This document shows positions 6,738 through 13,259 of a stretch of DNA of 13,259 bases, in pieces. A program made the translations under genes and the position numbers. Each line of letters starts with the position of its first letter. Position 1 is the first letter of the stretch. The notes below the pieces were generated by a model. It did no database searches. It saw only the letters and a list, made by a program, of their open reading frames with translations, and was not told where the DNA came from. This stretch comes from DASROJ01 sp035646975 (GTDB lineage: Bacteria; Acidobacteriota; Polarisedimenticolia; JACPZX01; DASXTC01): assembly GCA_035646975.1 (NCBI GenBank), contig DASROJ010000266.1, positions 1 to 13,259 on the forward strand, given 5' to 3'.

Positions 6738-7538
6738 ATGAGATTCGTGAAGGCGCTTTCGCTCATCCTTGCCGTTTGTCTGCTCGCCGCGTGTGGTGGC
6801 TCGAATCAGCAGCAGGCCGATGCCACCCAGCCTGCCCCGGCGCAGGACACCCCGGCCACGGCCTCCACCGAGCCGGCGCAGCCGGCGGCCCCGGCGCAGG
6901 AACCGGCTCCCTATCGCCAGCAGCCCCCGGCCCAGCGGCCGTCCGGAAGCACGGCATCGCACTCCGCCCCGGCGCCCGCCCAGGCGCCGCCGGCTGCTCC
7001 CTCGGTTCACATGGTGAGTGTTCCGGCCGGCACGGTGATCTCGCTCGCCCTCGATTCCGGCATCAACTCGAAGACGGCCCAGGTCGGAGACGCCTTCACC
7101 GCGACGGTTGTCGAGCCGATCGCAGTCGAGGGCCGCGACGTCATACCGGCCGGCTCGAAGATTGAGGGCAAGGTCACAGAGGCGGTCGCCGCCAAGCGGG
7201 GCGCCGGCAAGGCGAGGCTCGCGCTGAGCTTCGACACCCTCACGCTGTCCGACGGCTACAGGACCAACATCGTCGGCACCTTCCAGGAAGTCACCAAGAG
7301 CAAGAAGGGGAAGAACGCCGCGATCATCGGCGGGTCGGCGGCCGGCGGTGCGCTGCTGGGCCGGATACTCGGCAAGGACACCAAGGGCGCTGTCATCGGC
7401 GCGATCGTCGGCGGTGGCGTCGGCACGGCCGTGGTGATGGGCAAGGAGGGGGAACAGGCGAAGCTGCCCGCCGACACCCCGTTCGAGATCAAGCTGGAAG
7501 AGGCGGTGCAGGTGCCGCACGAGGCCTCGCGGTCCTGA
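6738..7538 (+). CDS. Predicted lipoprotein with Pro/Ala-rich linker and C-terminal glycine zipper
   Basis: A 266-residue exported protein of unknown function. Residues 1-18 form a lipoprotein signal peptide ending in the lipobox LAAC, with Cys19 as the lipidated residue. Gly follows at the next position, so outer-membrane sorting rather than retention is expected. Residues 22-90 are a low-complexity Gln/Pro/Ala-rich linker. Residues 91-185 look like a small beta-rich domain with the pattern VPAGTVISLALDSGIN, VGDAFTATVV and VIPAGSKIEGKV. It is followed by a Lys-rich hinge (187-192) and a glycine-zipper membrane-like segment (about 194-236: IIGGSAAGGALLG and AVIGAIVGGGVGTAVV), then a return to the domain (243-260). 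The overall plan resembles glycine-zipper envelope proteins common in Acidobacteria-like genomes. The ATG at 6738 is chosen because GGGAGG at 6726-6731 is ideally spaced; a TTG two codons upstream is less likely. The MFS gene begins 3 bp after its stop. Confidence 0.85.
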   Translation: MRFVKALSLILAVCLLAACGGSNQQQADATQPAPAQDTPATASTEPAQPAAPAQEPAPYRQQPPAQRPSGSTASHSAPAPAQAPPAAPSVHMVSVPAGTVISLALDSGINSKTAQVGDAFTATVVEPIAVEGRDVIPAGSKIEGKVTEAVAAKRGAGKARLALSFDTLTLSDGYRTNIVGTFQEVTKSKKGKNAAIIGGSAAGGALLGRILGKDTKGAVIGAIVGGGVGTAVVMGKEGEQAKLPADTPFEIKLEEAVQVPHEASRS

Positions 7539-7541
7539 TCG

Positions 7542-8846
7542 ATGCATCGGCCGGGCAGCGCGACACCAGGCACGTCGCCGCCACCGGCCGGGAACCTCGA
7601 GTTGTGGAGCTGGTGTTTCTACGACTTCGCCAACTCGGCGTTCCCGACGCTGATCACCACCGTCGCCTATGCCGTCTACTTCACCGAGGTGGTGGCCGGC
7701 GGCAGCTCCAGCGCCCAGCTGCTCTGGAGCGTCGCGATCAGCGTGTCGATGATTCTCATCGGCGCGGTGTCTCCGCTGCTCGGCGCGATCGCCGATTTTT
7801 CGGCATCCAAGAAGAAGTGGCTGTTCTGGTTCACGGTGATGTGCGTGGTTCCCAACGCCGCGCTCTACTTCGTCGGACCGGGCGACCTGGTGGCGGGCAC
7901 CCTGCTCTTCGTGGTCGCCAACATCGGGTTTGCGGGCGGCAACGGGATATACAACGGCTTCCTGTCGGAGCTGTCCGACGAGCGTAACGTCGGCAAGCTG
8001 TCCGGCTACGGCTACGCGCTCGGATACCTTGGCGGGCTGATCGCGCTGGCGGTCTGCCTGCCGCTGCTCAAAGGGGGATTCGGCCCGGACAACCGGGCGA
8101 TGTTCCGGGCGTCGTTTCTCGTCAGCGCGGGGTTCTTCGCCCTGTTCTCGCTGCCGATATTCCTCTGGATGAAGGAGCGCGCCGTGGCCGCGGTGCGGCC
8201 GGGGGGGGTGTCCCTGACGCGGCTGGGCTATGCGCGGCTGCGTGAAACCTTCTCGCACGTCCGGAGCCTCACCGAGCTGTTCAAGTTCCTGGCGGCGTTT
8301 CTCATCTACAACGACGGCATCGAGACCGTGATTTATTTTTCCAGCATCTACGCGGTCTCCGTGCTCGGTTTCACCATGGGAGAAACCGTCTACCTCTTCA
8401 TGGCGGTGCAGATCACGGCGCTGGTCGGCTCGCTGGTGTTCGGCCCCCTCACCGATCGTCTCGGCGCGAAACCGACCATCCTGGTCACGCTGGTGCTCTG
8501 GTGCGGCGTGGTGACGGCGGCCTACTACGCGACGACCAAGCCGCAGTTCTGGGTCATCGCCCTGGTGGCCGGCATCGGGCTGGGGTCGAACCAGGCGGCC
8601 AGCCGCGGGCTGATGCGGCTGTTCGTTCCCGAGGGACGAGACGCGGAGTTCTTCGGTTTCTTCTCCGTCTGCGGAAAATTCTCCGCTCTTCTCGGGCCGA
8701 TCGTCTATGGCGTCGTGGCGAAAGTGGCGGGCAACCAGCGCGCCGCGATTCTGTCCGTGCTGGTCTTCTTCGCGGTCGGGCTGGTGATCCTGCTGCTGGT
8801 GGACGTGGAGAAAGGCAAGCGCGCCGTGCTGGAGTACCGGCACTAG
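7542..8846 (+). CDS. UMF1-family (Atg22-like) major facilitator transporter
   Basis: A polytopic inner-membrane transporter of 434 residues with about 12 helices. Landmarks typical of the UMF1/vacuole-effluxer-like branch of the MFS are YDFANSAF (27-34), the cytoplasmic loop GAIADFSASKKKW (81-93), YNGFLSELSDE (137-147), SGYGYALGYLGG (154-165), FLIYNDGIETVIY (253-265), GPLTDRLGAKPT (301-312) and GSNQAASRGLMRLFVP (348-363). Eukaryotic relatives export amino acids from vacuoles, but bacterial substrates are generally unknown, so none is assigned. It starts 3 bp after the lipoprotein stop and has no visible Shine-Dalgarno, suggesting translation by coupling or re-initiation. The first 18 residues are Pro/Gly-rich and precede the first helix. 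An eight-G run (8201-8208) encodes part of the central loop. Its end converges on the cupin gene. Confidence 0.9.
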   Translation: MHRPGSATPGTSPPPAGNLELWSWCFYDFANSAFPTLITTVAYAVYFTEVVAGGSSSAQLLWSVAISVSMILIGAVSPLLGAIADFSASKKKWLFWFTVMCVVPNAALYFVGPGDLVAGTLLFVVANIGFAGGNGIYNGFLSELSDERNVGKLSGYGYALGYLGGLIALAVCLPLLKGGFGPDNRAMFRASFLVSAGFFALFSLPIFLWMKERAVAAVRPGGVSLTRLGYARLRETFSHVRSLTELFKFLAAFLIYNDGIETVIYFSSIYAVSVLGFTMGETVYLFMAVQITALVGSLVFGPLTDRLGAKPTILVTLVLWCGVVTAAYYATTKPQFWVIALVAGIGLGSNQAASRGLMRLFVPEGRDAEFFGFFSVCGKFSALLGPIVYGVVAKVAGNQRAAILSVLVFFAVGLVILLLVDVEKGKRAVLEYRH

Positions 8847-8863
8847 CCTGCCTTCCGGCCAGG
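8847..8863. terminator. Weak hairpin between convergent genes
   Basis: The 21-bp gap between the convergent MFS and cupin genes contains CCTG (8847-8850) pairing with CAGG (8860-8863), plus an inner CC/GG pair with one bulged base. No T-tract flanks it on either side. It is the only candidate for a bidirectional transcript end here and is weak. Confidence 0.22.
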
Positions 8864-8867
8864 ACTC

Positions 8868-9242
8868 CTACTTCGTCGTGCCTGCCCACCTGGGCTTGAA
8901 CGCCGCTCCGGGCGTCCCGCCAAGGGCGAGCATCGTCACGCCGCGGGGCCCGGGGACGATCCGTCGCTTCTGCGCGGCGCCAACCCTGGCCAGCATCCCG
9001 GGCGTCAGCGGCCAGCTTTCGCCATCCGCCTGAAGCGTCGCGTCTCCTTCCAGGATGACGTAGGCCTCCTCCTGGGAGTCGCTTCGGTGATCGTGCTCGG
9101 GATAGTCCGGCCAGTTCGGCGGCAGCTTCAGGAGATTCATCCCCCAGGCGGTGACGCCCATGCTCTTGCCGGCGTACAGGAACTGGCCCTGGTCCTTGTA
9201 GCTTTCGATCTCGTCGAGCCGCTTGACGGTGATGTCGGCCAT
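8868..9242 (-). CDS. Small single-domain cupin protein
   Basis: A 124-residue cytoplasmic protein with one cupin barrel. Motif 1 is visible as PEHDHRSDSQEEAYVILEG (48-66), with His50, His52 and Glu58/Glu59 as likely metal ligands and Gly66 closing the motif. The second motif (about 81-110, GMLARVGAAQKRRIVPGP then MLALGG) has Arg where many cupins carry the fourth metal-binding His, a variation seen in some small cupins. No substrate or enzymatic activity can be assigned. The upstream transporter stop (TGA, 9244-9242) overlaps two consecutive ATGs (9245 and 9242). GGAGG at 9253-9249 is 6 nt from the second and 3 nt from the first, so 9242 is preferred; starting at 9245 would only add one Met. 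It is the last gene of the LAT-CAT-cupin transcription unit, which hints at a regulatory or metabolic role tied to the transported amino acid (inference). Confidence 0.85.
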   Translation of the reverse strand: MADITVKRLDEIESYKDQGQFLYAGKSMGVTAWGMNLLKLPPNWPDYPEHDHRSDSQEEAYVILEGDATLQADGESWPLTPGMLARVGAAQKRRIVPGPRGVTMLALGGTPGAAFKPRWAGTTK

Positions 9243-10756
9243 CATTTCCCTCCCGATTGCGCTTCCTGCCTGCGCAGTTTGGCGAGCACGCTGTGGTGCC
9301 TGCCGTAGCCGAAATAGATGACGAAGCCTATTGCCAGCCAGATGATCAGACGCCACCAGTTCTCCACCGGCAGCGAGAACATCAGCAGCGTGCAGATGCC
9401 GATGCCGAGTATCGGCACCAGCGGCACCAGCGGCGCCCGGAACGGACGCTTCGCCTCGGGATGGGTGCGCCGCATGATCAGGACGGCCGCGCAGACGATG
9501 ACGAATGCGAGCAGCGTTCCGATATTGGTCATCTCGGCCAGGATGCGCAGCGGAAGGAACGCCGCCATGCAGGCGACAAAACAACCTGTCGCGATGGTGG
9601 ACTTCCAGGGGGTGCGGAACTTCGGATGAACCGCGCCGAAGAAGCTCTCGGGCACCATCCCGTCGCGCGCCATCGCCAGCAGCACGCGCGGCTGGCTCAG
9701 CATCATGACCAGCAGCACCGACGTGATGCCGGTCAGCGCCCCGGCCGCCACGACATACTGCGCCCAGGTCAGCCCCGCCCGGCGGAACGCATCCACCACC
9801 GGCGCGTTGATGTCGATGTCCTGGTAGGGGACCATTCCGGTCAGCACGGCCGACACCGCGATGTACAGCACGGTGCAGACCACCAGCGACGTGATGATGC
9901 CGATGGGGACGTCGCGCTGCGGGTTGCGGGCTTCCTCGGCATGCGTGGACACCGAATCGAACCCGATGTAGGCAAAGAAGATGATCGCTGCACCGGCGAA
10001 CATTCCGAGAGGCTCCCCGCCCGCCCCCGTGGTGCCGAGCAGCGTGTGGCCGAAGAAGCTGACGCCGGTGTAGCCGAACGGCGCGAAGTCGGTGGTCCAG
10101 TTCGCCGTCTTGATGAAGAAGACGCCGATGCCGATTACCATCAGCACGATGACCAGCTTCACGATGACCATGGCGGAGTTGAACCCCGCGCTCTCGCGGA
10201 TCCCCTTGACCAGCACCATCGTGATGACCGCCGTGATGAGGATGGCGGGCAGGTCGAACCAGGCGCCCGTGGCGATGATCCGTCCCAGCCCCGGATCGTA
10301 ATCCATCGGCGCGGTCGAGATGACGTGCGGAAGCTGCCACCCGAAGACCTTGATGAATTCCTGGAAATGAGCCGACCATCCGTGCGCCACCACCGAGGAG
10401 CCCACCGCGTACTCGAGCACCAGGTCCCATCCGATGATCCAGGCGAACAGCTCGCCCAGCGTCGCGTAGGCGTAGGTGTAGGCGCTGCCGGCCACCGGCA
10501 CCATCGAAGCGAACTCCGCGTAGCAGAGCGCGGCGAAGATGCAGGCAAGACCGGCCACCATGTACGACAGCATGATCGCGGGGCCCGCCTTGTCGTGGGC
10601 GGCCTGACCCGTCAGGATGAAGATGCCGGTGCCGATGATGGCTCCCACGCCGAGACTGGTGAGGCCGACCGGGCCGAGCACCCGATGCAGGCGGTTTTCA
10701 CCCTCCATCTCGGCGAGCAGCATCTTGAGCGGCTTTTTCGCGAAAAGGGGATTCAC
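9242..10756 (-). CDS. APC-superfamily amino acid permease, CAT/YfnA-like subfamily
   Basis: A 504-residue inner-membrane transporter of the cationic-amino-acid-transporter (CAT, YfnA-like) branch. Supporting motifs are GVGAIIGTGIFILTG (36-50) in helix 1, the GPAIMLSYMVAG (58-69) and CYAEFASMVPVAGSAYTY (78-95) blocks, GWDLVLEYAVGSS (109-121), FAYIGFDSVSTHAEEARNP (261-279) around helix 6, QPRVLLAMARDG (355-366) and NIGTLLAF (411-418). Bacterial members import neutral or cationic amino acids, often proton-coupled, and specificity cannot be predicted here. It starts with GTG at 10756, which shares four bases (GTGA) with the stop of the preceding transporter. GGAGGAGG at 10768-10761 lies 4 nt ahead of it, inside that gene's end. 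The stop overlaps the cupin start. Two different APC subfamilies side by side suggest complementary uptake/exchange rather than a recent duplication. Confidence 0.93.
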   Translation of the reverse strand: MNPLFAKKPLKMLLAEMEGENRLHRVLGPVGLTSLGVGAIIGTGIFILTGQAAHDKAGPAIMLSYMVAGLACIFAALCYAEFASMVPVAGSAYTYAYATLGELFAWIIGWDLVLEYAVGSSVVAHGWSAHFQEFIKVFGWQLPHVISTAPMDYDPGLGRIIATGAWFDLPAILITAVITMVLVKGIRESAGFNSAMVIVKLVIVLMVIGIGVFFIKTANWTTDFAPFGYTGVSFFGHTLLGTTGAGGEPLGMFAGAAIIFFAYIGFDSVSTHAEEARNPQRDVPIGIITSLVVCTVLYIAVSAVLTGMVPYQDIDINAPVVDAFRRAGLTWAQYVVAAGALTGITSVLLVMMLSQPRVLLAMARDGMVPESFFGAVHPKFRTPWKSTIATGCFVACMAAFLPLRILAEMTNIGTLLAFVIVCAAVLIMRRTHPEAKRPFRAPLVPLVPILGIGICTLLMFSLPVENWWRLIIWLAIGFVIYFGYGRHHSVLAKLRRQEAQSGGK

Positions 10757-12330
10757 TCGACCTCCTCCGACTCTCCGGTTTCACCCATCCGGCCATCATG
10801 CGGCACGGCGAACCGGCGCCGGGCCAGATAGACGGGGATGCCTATCAGGACGATGACCAGCCCAGGCCAGGTCGTCTTCGTCTGATAGGTGATGAGCGCC
10901 AGCATGATGATCGACGCGGCGACGATGTAGAGGGCCGGGACGATCGGGTAGCCGAAGGCGCGGTAGGGCCGCTCCGCCATCGGGCGGGTGCGGCGAAGGA
11001 TGAAGATGCCGATGATCGTCAGCACGTAGAAGATGAGCACCGAGAACACGACGTAGTTGAGCAGGTCGCTGTAAAGATTTCCGTACCGCTCCATCCCGGT
11101 GGCGGAATCCACCAGCGGCTGCCCCGCCGCGTCGCGCAACCGGGTGCGTGGCAGCACCAGGATGGCCGCCCAGATCCCCTGCAGCACCAGCCCTCTCGAC
11201 GGCACGTGCTTGTCGTTGAGCCGGCCGGTGGCCTTGAAGAAGAGCCCGTCGCGCGCCATCGCGTAGTAGACGCGGGCGCCGGCGAGGATCAGGCCGTTGT
11301 TGCATCCGAACGTGGAGATGACGATCGCCACCGCCATGACGAGAGCCCCGGCCGAGCCCAGGATCACCTGCAGCGCGGCCGTGGCCACCCGGTCGTCCGC
11401 GGCGTTCTGGATCTGGGCGAGCGGCAGCGTCACCAGGTACGCGACGTTGGCCAGCAGGTACAGCGTGATCACGAGGCCGGTGCCGGCCGCCAGCGACAAC
11501 GGAATGTTGCGCCGCGGGTTCTTCACCTCGCCGGCGGTGAAGGTGATGTTGTTCCAGGCATCCGCGGAGAAAAGCGACCCGACCTGCGCCACGCACAGGG
11601 CGATGAGCAGCCCGAACGCGCCGGCCGCCGCGGTGGTCGCCCCGAAGAAGGGCAGGTCGGGGACGATCGACACCGCGTTCCGAGGGGTCCAGAGATCGGA
11701 AAAGTTGTCGGCAACCGCCGTCGCGTTGCGTCCGACGAGCACGCCGAGAAGGATCAACCCGATGAGCGAGAGGGTCTTGGCGCCCGTGAAGGTGTTCTGG
11801 ATCAGCTTGCCGAGCCTCAACCCGCGCGTGTTGATCCAGGTCAGCAGCAGGATCATCAGCACGCCGACGAGCTGTTGTGTCGAAAGGCTCACGGCATAGT
11901 CATGCGAGAGGTTGAACGGCCCGACGATCCAGCCGGTGGGGGAGATCGAGGGAAACAAAACGCCGAGATACCGGGCAAACCCTACGGCCACGGCGGCGAT
12001 CGTGCCGGTCTGGATCACCAGGAACAGGGTCCAGCCGTACAGGAAGCCGAACATCGGCGACCAGGCTTCGCGCAGGTAGACGTACTGTCCGCCCGCTTTC
12101 GGCATCATCGCCGCCAGCTCCCCGTACGACAGGGCTGCGGTGATCGTGAGAAGGCCGGTGATGATCCAGGTGGCGAGCAGGCCTCCGGCGGAGCCGACCT
12201 GTCGCGAGATCTCGGCGGAGACGATGAAGATGCCGGAGCCGATCATCGACCCGGCGACGATCATGGTGGAATCCCACAAACCCAGGTCACGGATGAATCC
12301 GGTTTTGGCCGTGTCAGCCTTGTCAGGCAT
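10753..12330 (-). CDS. APC-superfamily amino acid permease/exchanger, LAT (SteT-like) subfamily
   Basis: A 525-residue inner-membrane transporter of the L-type (LAT) branch, whose bacterial model is the serine/threonine exchanger SteT. Motifs are VAGSMIGSGIFI (25-36) in the broken helix 1, SYGELAAMMPKAGGQYVYL (68-86), SADAWNNITFTAGEVKNP (255-272) around helix 6, FGCNNGLILAGARVYYAMAR (341-360) and RRTRPMAERPYRAFGYP (446-462). A loop of about 35 residues with charged and polar character (395-425) between late helices is longer than expected for the family. The C-terminus is acidic (Glu-rich, 517-525) and its codons also encode the next gene's ribosome-binding site. The start at 12330 has GGAGGG at 12342-12337, 6 nt away, and a good promoter immediately upstream. 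It is the first gene of the LAT-CAT-cupin unit. Substrate and direction are not predictable. Confidence 0.93.
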   Translation of the reverse strand: MPDKADTAKTGFIRDLGLWDSTMIVAGSMIGSGIFIVSAEISRQVGSAGGLLATWIITGLLTITAALSYGELAAMMPKAGGQYVYLREAWSPMFGFLYGWTLFLVIQTGTIAAVAVGFARYLGVLFPSISPTGWIVGPFNLSHDYAVSLSTQQLVGVLMILLLTWINTRGLRLGKLIQNTFTGAKTLSLIGLILLGVLVGRNATAVADNFSDLWTPRNAVSIVPDLPFFGATTAAAGAFGLLIALCVAQVGSLFSADAWNNITFTAGEVKNPRRNIPLSLAAGTGLVITLYLLANVAYLVTLPLAQIQNAADDRVATAALQVILGSAGALVMAVAIVISTFGCNNGLILAGARVYYAMARDGLFFKATGRLNDKHVPSRGLVLQGIWAAILVLPRTRLRDAAGQPLVDSATGMERYGNLYSDLLNYVVFSVLIFYVLTIIGIFILRRTRPMAERPYRAFGYPIVPALYIVAASIIMLALITYQTKTTWPGLVIVLIGIPVYLARRRFAVPHDGRMGETGESEEVE

Positions 12331-12353
12331 GCGTCGCCCTCCAGGACCCAGTG

Positions 12354-12382
12354 ATTAAAAGGCAATCAACCCTGGATGTCCA
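12354..12382 (-). promoter_or_regulatory. Sigma70-type promoter for the transporter-cupin unit
   Basis: Read on the minus strand, TGGACA (12382-12377) and TTTAAT (12359-12354) are separated by exactly 17 bp, each with five of six matches to the consensus. The expected start near 12347 leaves a short leader of about 17 nt containing the GGAGGG site of the LAT-type permease. The -35 overlaps an imperfect dyad, CTGGA-TG-TCCAG on the plus strand (12372-12383), which could serve as an operator. The promoter lies in the 56-bp gap after the SGNH gene stop, arguing that the transporters are transcribed independently of it. Confidence 0.65.
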
Positions 12383-12386
12383 GCGA

Positions 12387-13259
12387 TTACGGAGCGGAGT
12401 GAGAGGGAATCAGATCGGCCTGCCTCAACAGGCGCGCCATCTCGTCGGCCGCCAGCTCATGCCCGCGGCGGTTCCAGTGCTGGTCGGCGCGATAATGCAG
12501 GTCGATCCGCCCGCCGGTTGACGGGTCCCGGGCGCCTGCGCGAAAGGCCGGCACCAGGTCGAGGACGGGGATGCCTTCCGATCCGCCGATCTCCTTGATC
12601 ACGCGCACCCGCTCGGCTTCCAGCGCCGGCACCGGATCGAAGTAGGTGTGCGCGTTGGATGGCACGATGCCGAGGGCGAGCCGGGCGCCGCCGCGGGCCG
12701 CCTCGTCCCGCATCGATTTGAGCAGCGCGCGCATCAGCGCGTAGGAGGCCTGCCTGCGGTCGTAGGTCCTCGTGGAGCTGTCGTCGTCCTTCTGATTCCA
12801 GGTGGACTCGATGAGGTTCCAGAGAGCCGACTGGCGCCGCAGCCAGCCATGCGCCCGCGCCGCGGTCGTCAGATCGGGCACGGGCACATGGGTCAGACGC
12901 AGGCTGCCGTCCTGCTGCAGCACGAAGGCCGGCTTTCCGTACGGTCCTTCCATCGTGCCGGTGTTTGCCAGGAAATCATTGCGGCAAATCATGACGATGA
13001 CGACGTCGGGATGAAAGGCCAGGGCGTCGCGCTTCAGGATGAGAAGCTGCTGATCCGTCGAGCTGCCGCTCAACCCCATGTTGAGCACCTCCACGCCGGA
13101 CAGCTTCTGCTCGAGCCGCCGCGTGAAGATCTCCTCGTCTTCCACGCCATGCCCCCAGGTGAACGAGTCGCCGAGGACCACGATCCGGAAAATCCCCGGC
13201 GGCTTTTCCGGTGATCGTTCCCGATCGCGCCATCCCTCGCTGTTGATCCGGACATGATG
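12387..13259 (-). CDS. SGNH/GDSL-type hydrolase, 5' end beyond the window
   Basis: The reading frame stays open from its stop at 12387 to the window edge, giving at least 290 residues with the true start outside. A GTG at 13181 is not the likely start, because the frame upstream of it encodes the conserved lead-in RINSEGWRDRE and FRIVVLGDSFTWGHGV. Numbering from the edge, the four SGNH blocks are GDSFTWGHGV with nucleophile Ser32 (30-39), NMGLSG with Gly62 (60-65), CRNDF with Asn94 (92-96), and DQHWN with the Asp259/His261 pair (259-263). Members are esterases or acyl-transfer enzymes. Proteins with this NSEGWRD plus FRIVVLGDS layout are often encoded near polysaccharide O-acetylation or exopolysaccharide genes, but no such neighbour is visible. 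The following promoter (12382-12354) suggests a unit separate from the transporters. Confidence 0.88.
   Translation of the reverse strand, partial: HHVRINSEGWRDRERSPEKPPGIFRIVVLGDSFTWGHGVEDEEIFTRRLEQKLSGVEVLNMGLSGSSTDQQLLILKRDALAFHPDVVIVMICRNDFLANTGTMEGPYGKPAFVLQQDGSLRLTHVPVPDLTTAARAHGWLRRQSALWNLIESTWNQKDDDSSTRTYDRRQASYALMRALLKSMRDEAARGGARLALGIVPSNAHTYFDPVPALEAERVRVIKEIGGSEGIPVLDLVPAFRAGARDPSTGGRIDLHYRADQHWNRRGHELAADEMARLLRQADLIPSHSAP

Noticed and set aside
6690..8843. Minus-strand open frame of 717 codons opposite the lipoprotein and UMF1 genes
   Set aside because: Arg/Gln/Asp/His-rich shadow product; the plus strand has a lipobox and twelve-helix transporter with clear motifs.
8868..10430. 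A 520-codon minus-strand frame ending in the cupin sequence
   Set aside because: Only its last 124 codons are real. The upstream part is the out-of-frame reading of the CAT-type permease, and the cupin has its own ribosome-binding site.
9257..10831. Plus-strand open frame opposite the CAT-type permease
   Set aside because: Highly charged, His/Arg/Asp-rich antisense product without domain signals.
10798..12354. Plus-strand open frame opposite the LAT-type permease
   Set aside because: Same antisense character; the minus strand carries an intact APC transporter with promoter and ribosome-binding site.
1..13259. CRISPR arrays, tRNA or rRNA genes, insertion sequences, phage or defence genes
   Set aside because: No repeated spacer-like units, tRNA-like structures, transposase motifs or terminal inverted repeats were seen on either strand. 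Gene-free gaps are all under 100 bp.

Overview
The window is a GC-rich, tightly packed bacterial chromosomal segment with nine protein-coding genes and almost no intergenic space. The organism is probably Gram-negative, because one gene encodes a lipobox-bearing lipoprotein with a glycine zipper. The succinate dehydrogenase is the Bacillus/Acidobacteria-like three-subunit, di-haem type that usually works with menaquinone. Together with the gene repertoire this loosely suggests Acidobacteriota or a similar deep-branching phylum, but phylum cannot be settled from this sequence alone. I see no rRNA, tRNA, CRISPR array, insertion sequence or prophage gene.

Region 1 (16-510): a small stand-alone protein shaped like the ATPase half of a sensor histidine kinase but lacking key ATP/Mg-binding residues. 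It has no Shine-Dalgarno site, and a TATAAT box sits 8 nt before its ATG, so it may be leaderless.

Region 2 (about 532-6644): a co-directional gene run, very probably one operon, built around fumarate. It holds sdhC-sdhA-sdhB (succinate:quinone oxidoreductase), an aldehyde dehydrogenase of the family 21/lactaldehyde-dehydrogenase-like group, and aspartate ammonia-lyase (aspA). Gaps are 30, 25, 12 and 12 bp. The enzymes could link an aldehyde, succinate, fumarate and aspartate into one respiratory/anaplerotic module. A perfect 9-bp tandem repeat at the sdhC start creates a two-codon upstream ORF whose stop abuts the sdhC ATG.

Region 3 (6738-8846): a glycine-zipper lipoprotein, followed 3 bp later by a UMF1-family (Atg22-like) major facilitator with no visible ribosome-binding site.

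Region 4 (8868-12382, minus strand): a good sigma70-type promoter (TGGACA-17-TTTAAT) drives two tandem APC-superfamily amino-acid transporters, first LAT-like, then CAT/YfnA-like, and finally a small cupin. Stops and starts overlap (GTGA, then ATGATG), so translation is likely coupled. This run converges on region 3 with a gap of only 21 bp.

Region 5 (12387-13259, minus strand): an SGNH/GDSL-type hydrolase whose 5' end lies outside the window.

Most of this is ordinary metabolism and transport. I found no convincing novel defence, mobile or RNA-based system. The points most worth a second look are the degenerate kinase-ATPase protein, the start-stop arrangement ahead of sdhC, the gene content of the fumarate operon, and the coupled transporter-transporter-cupin unit.
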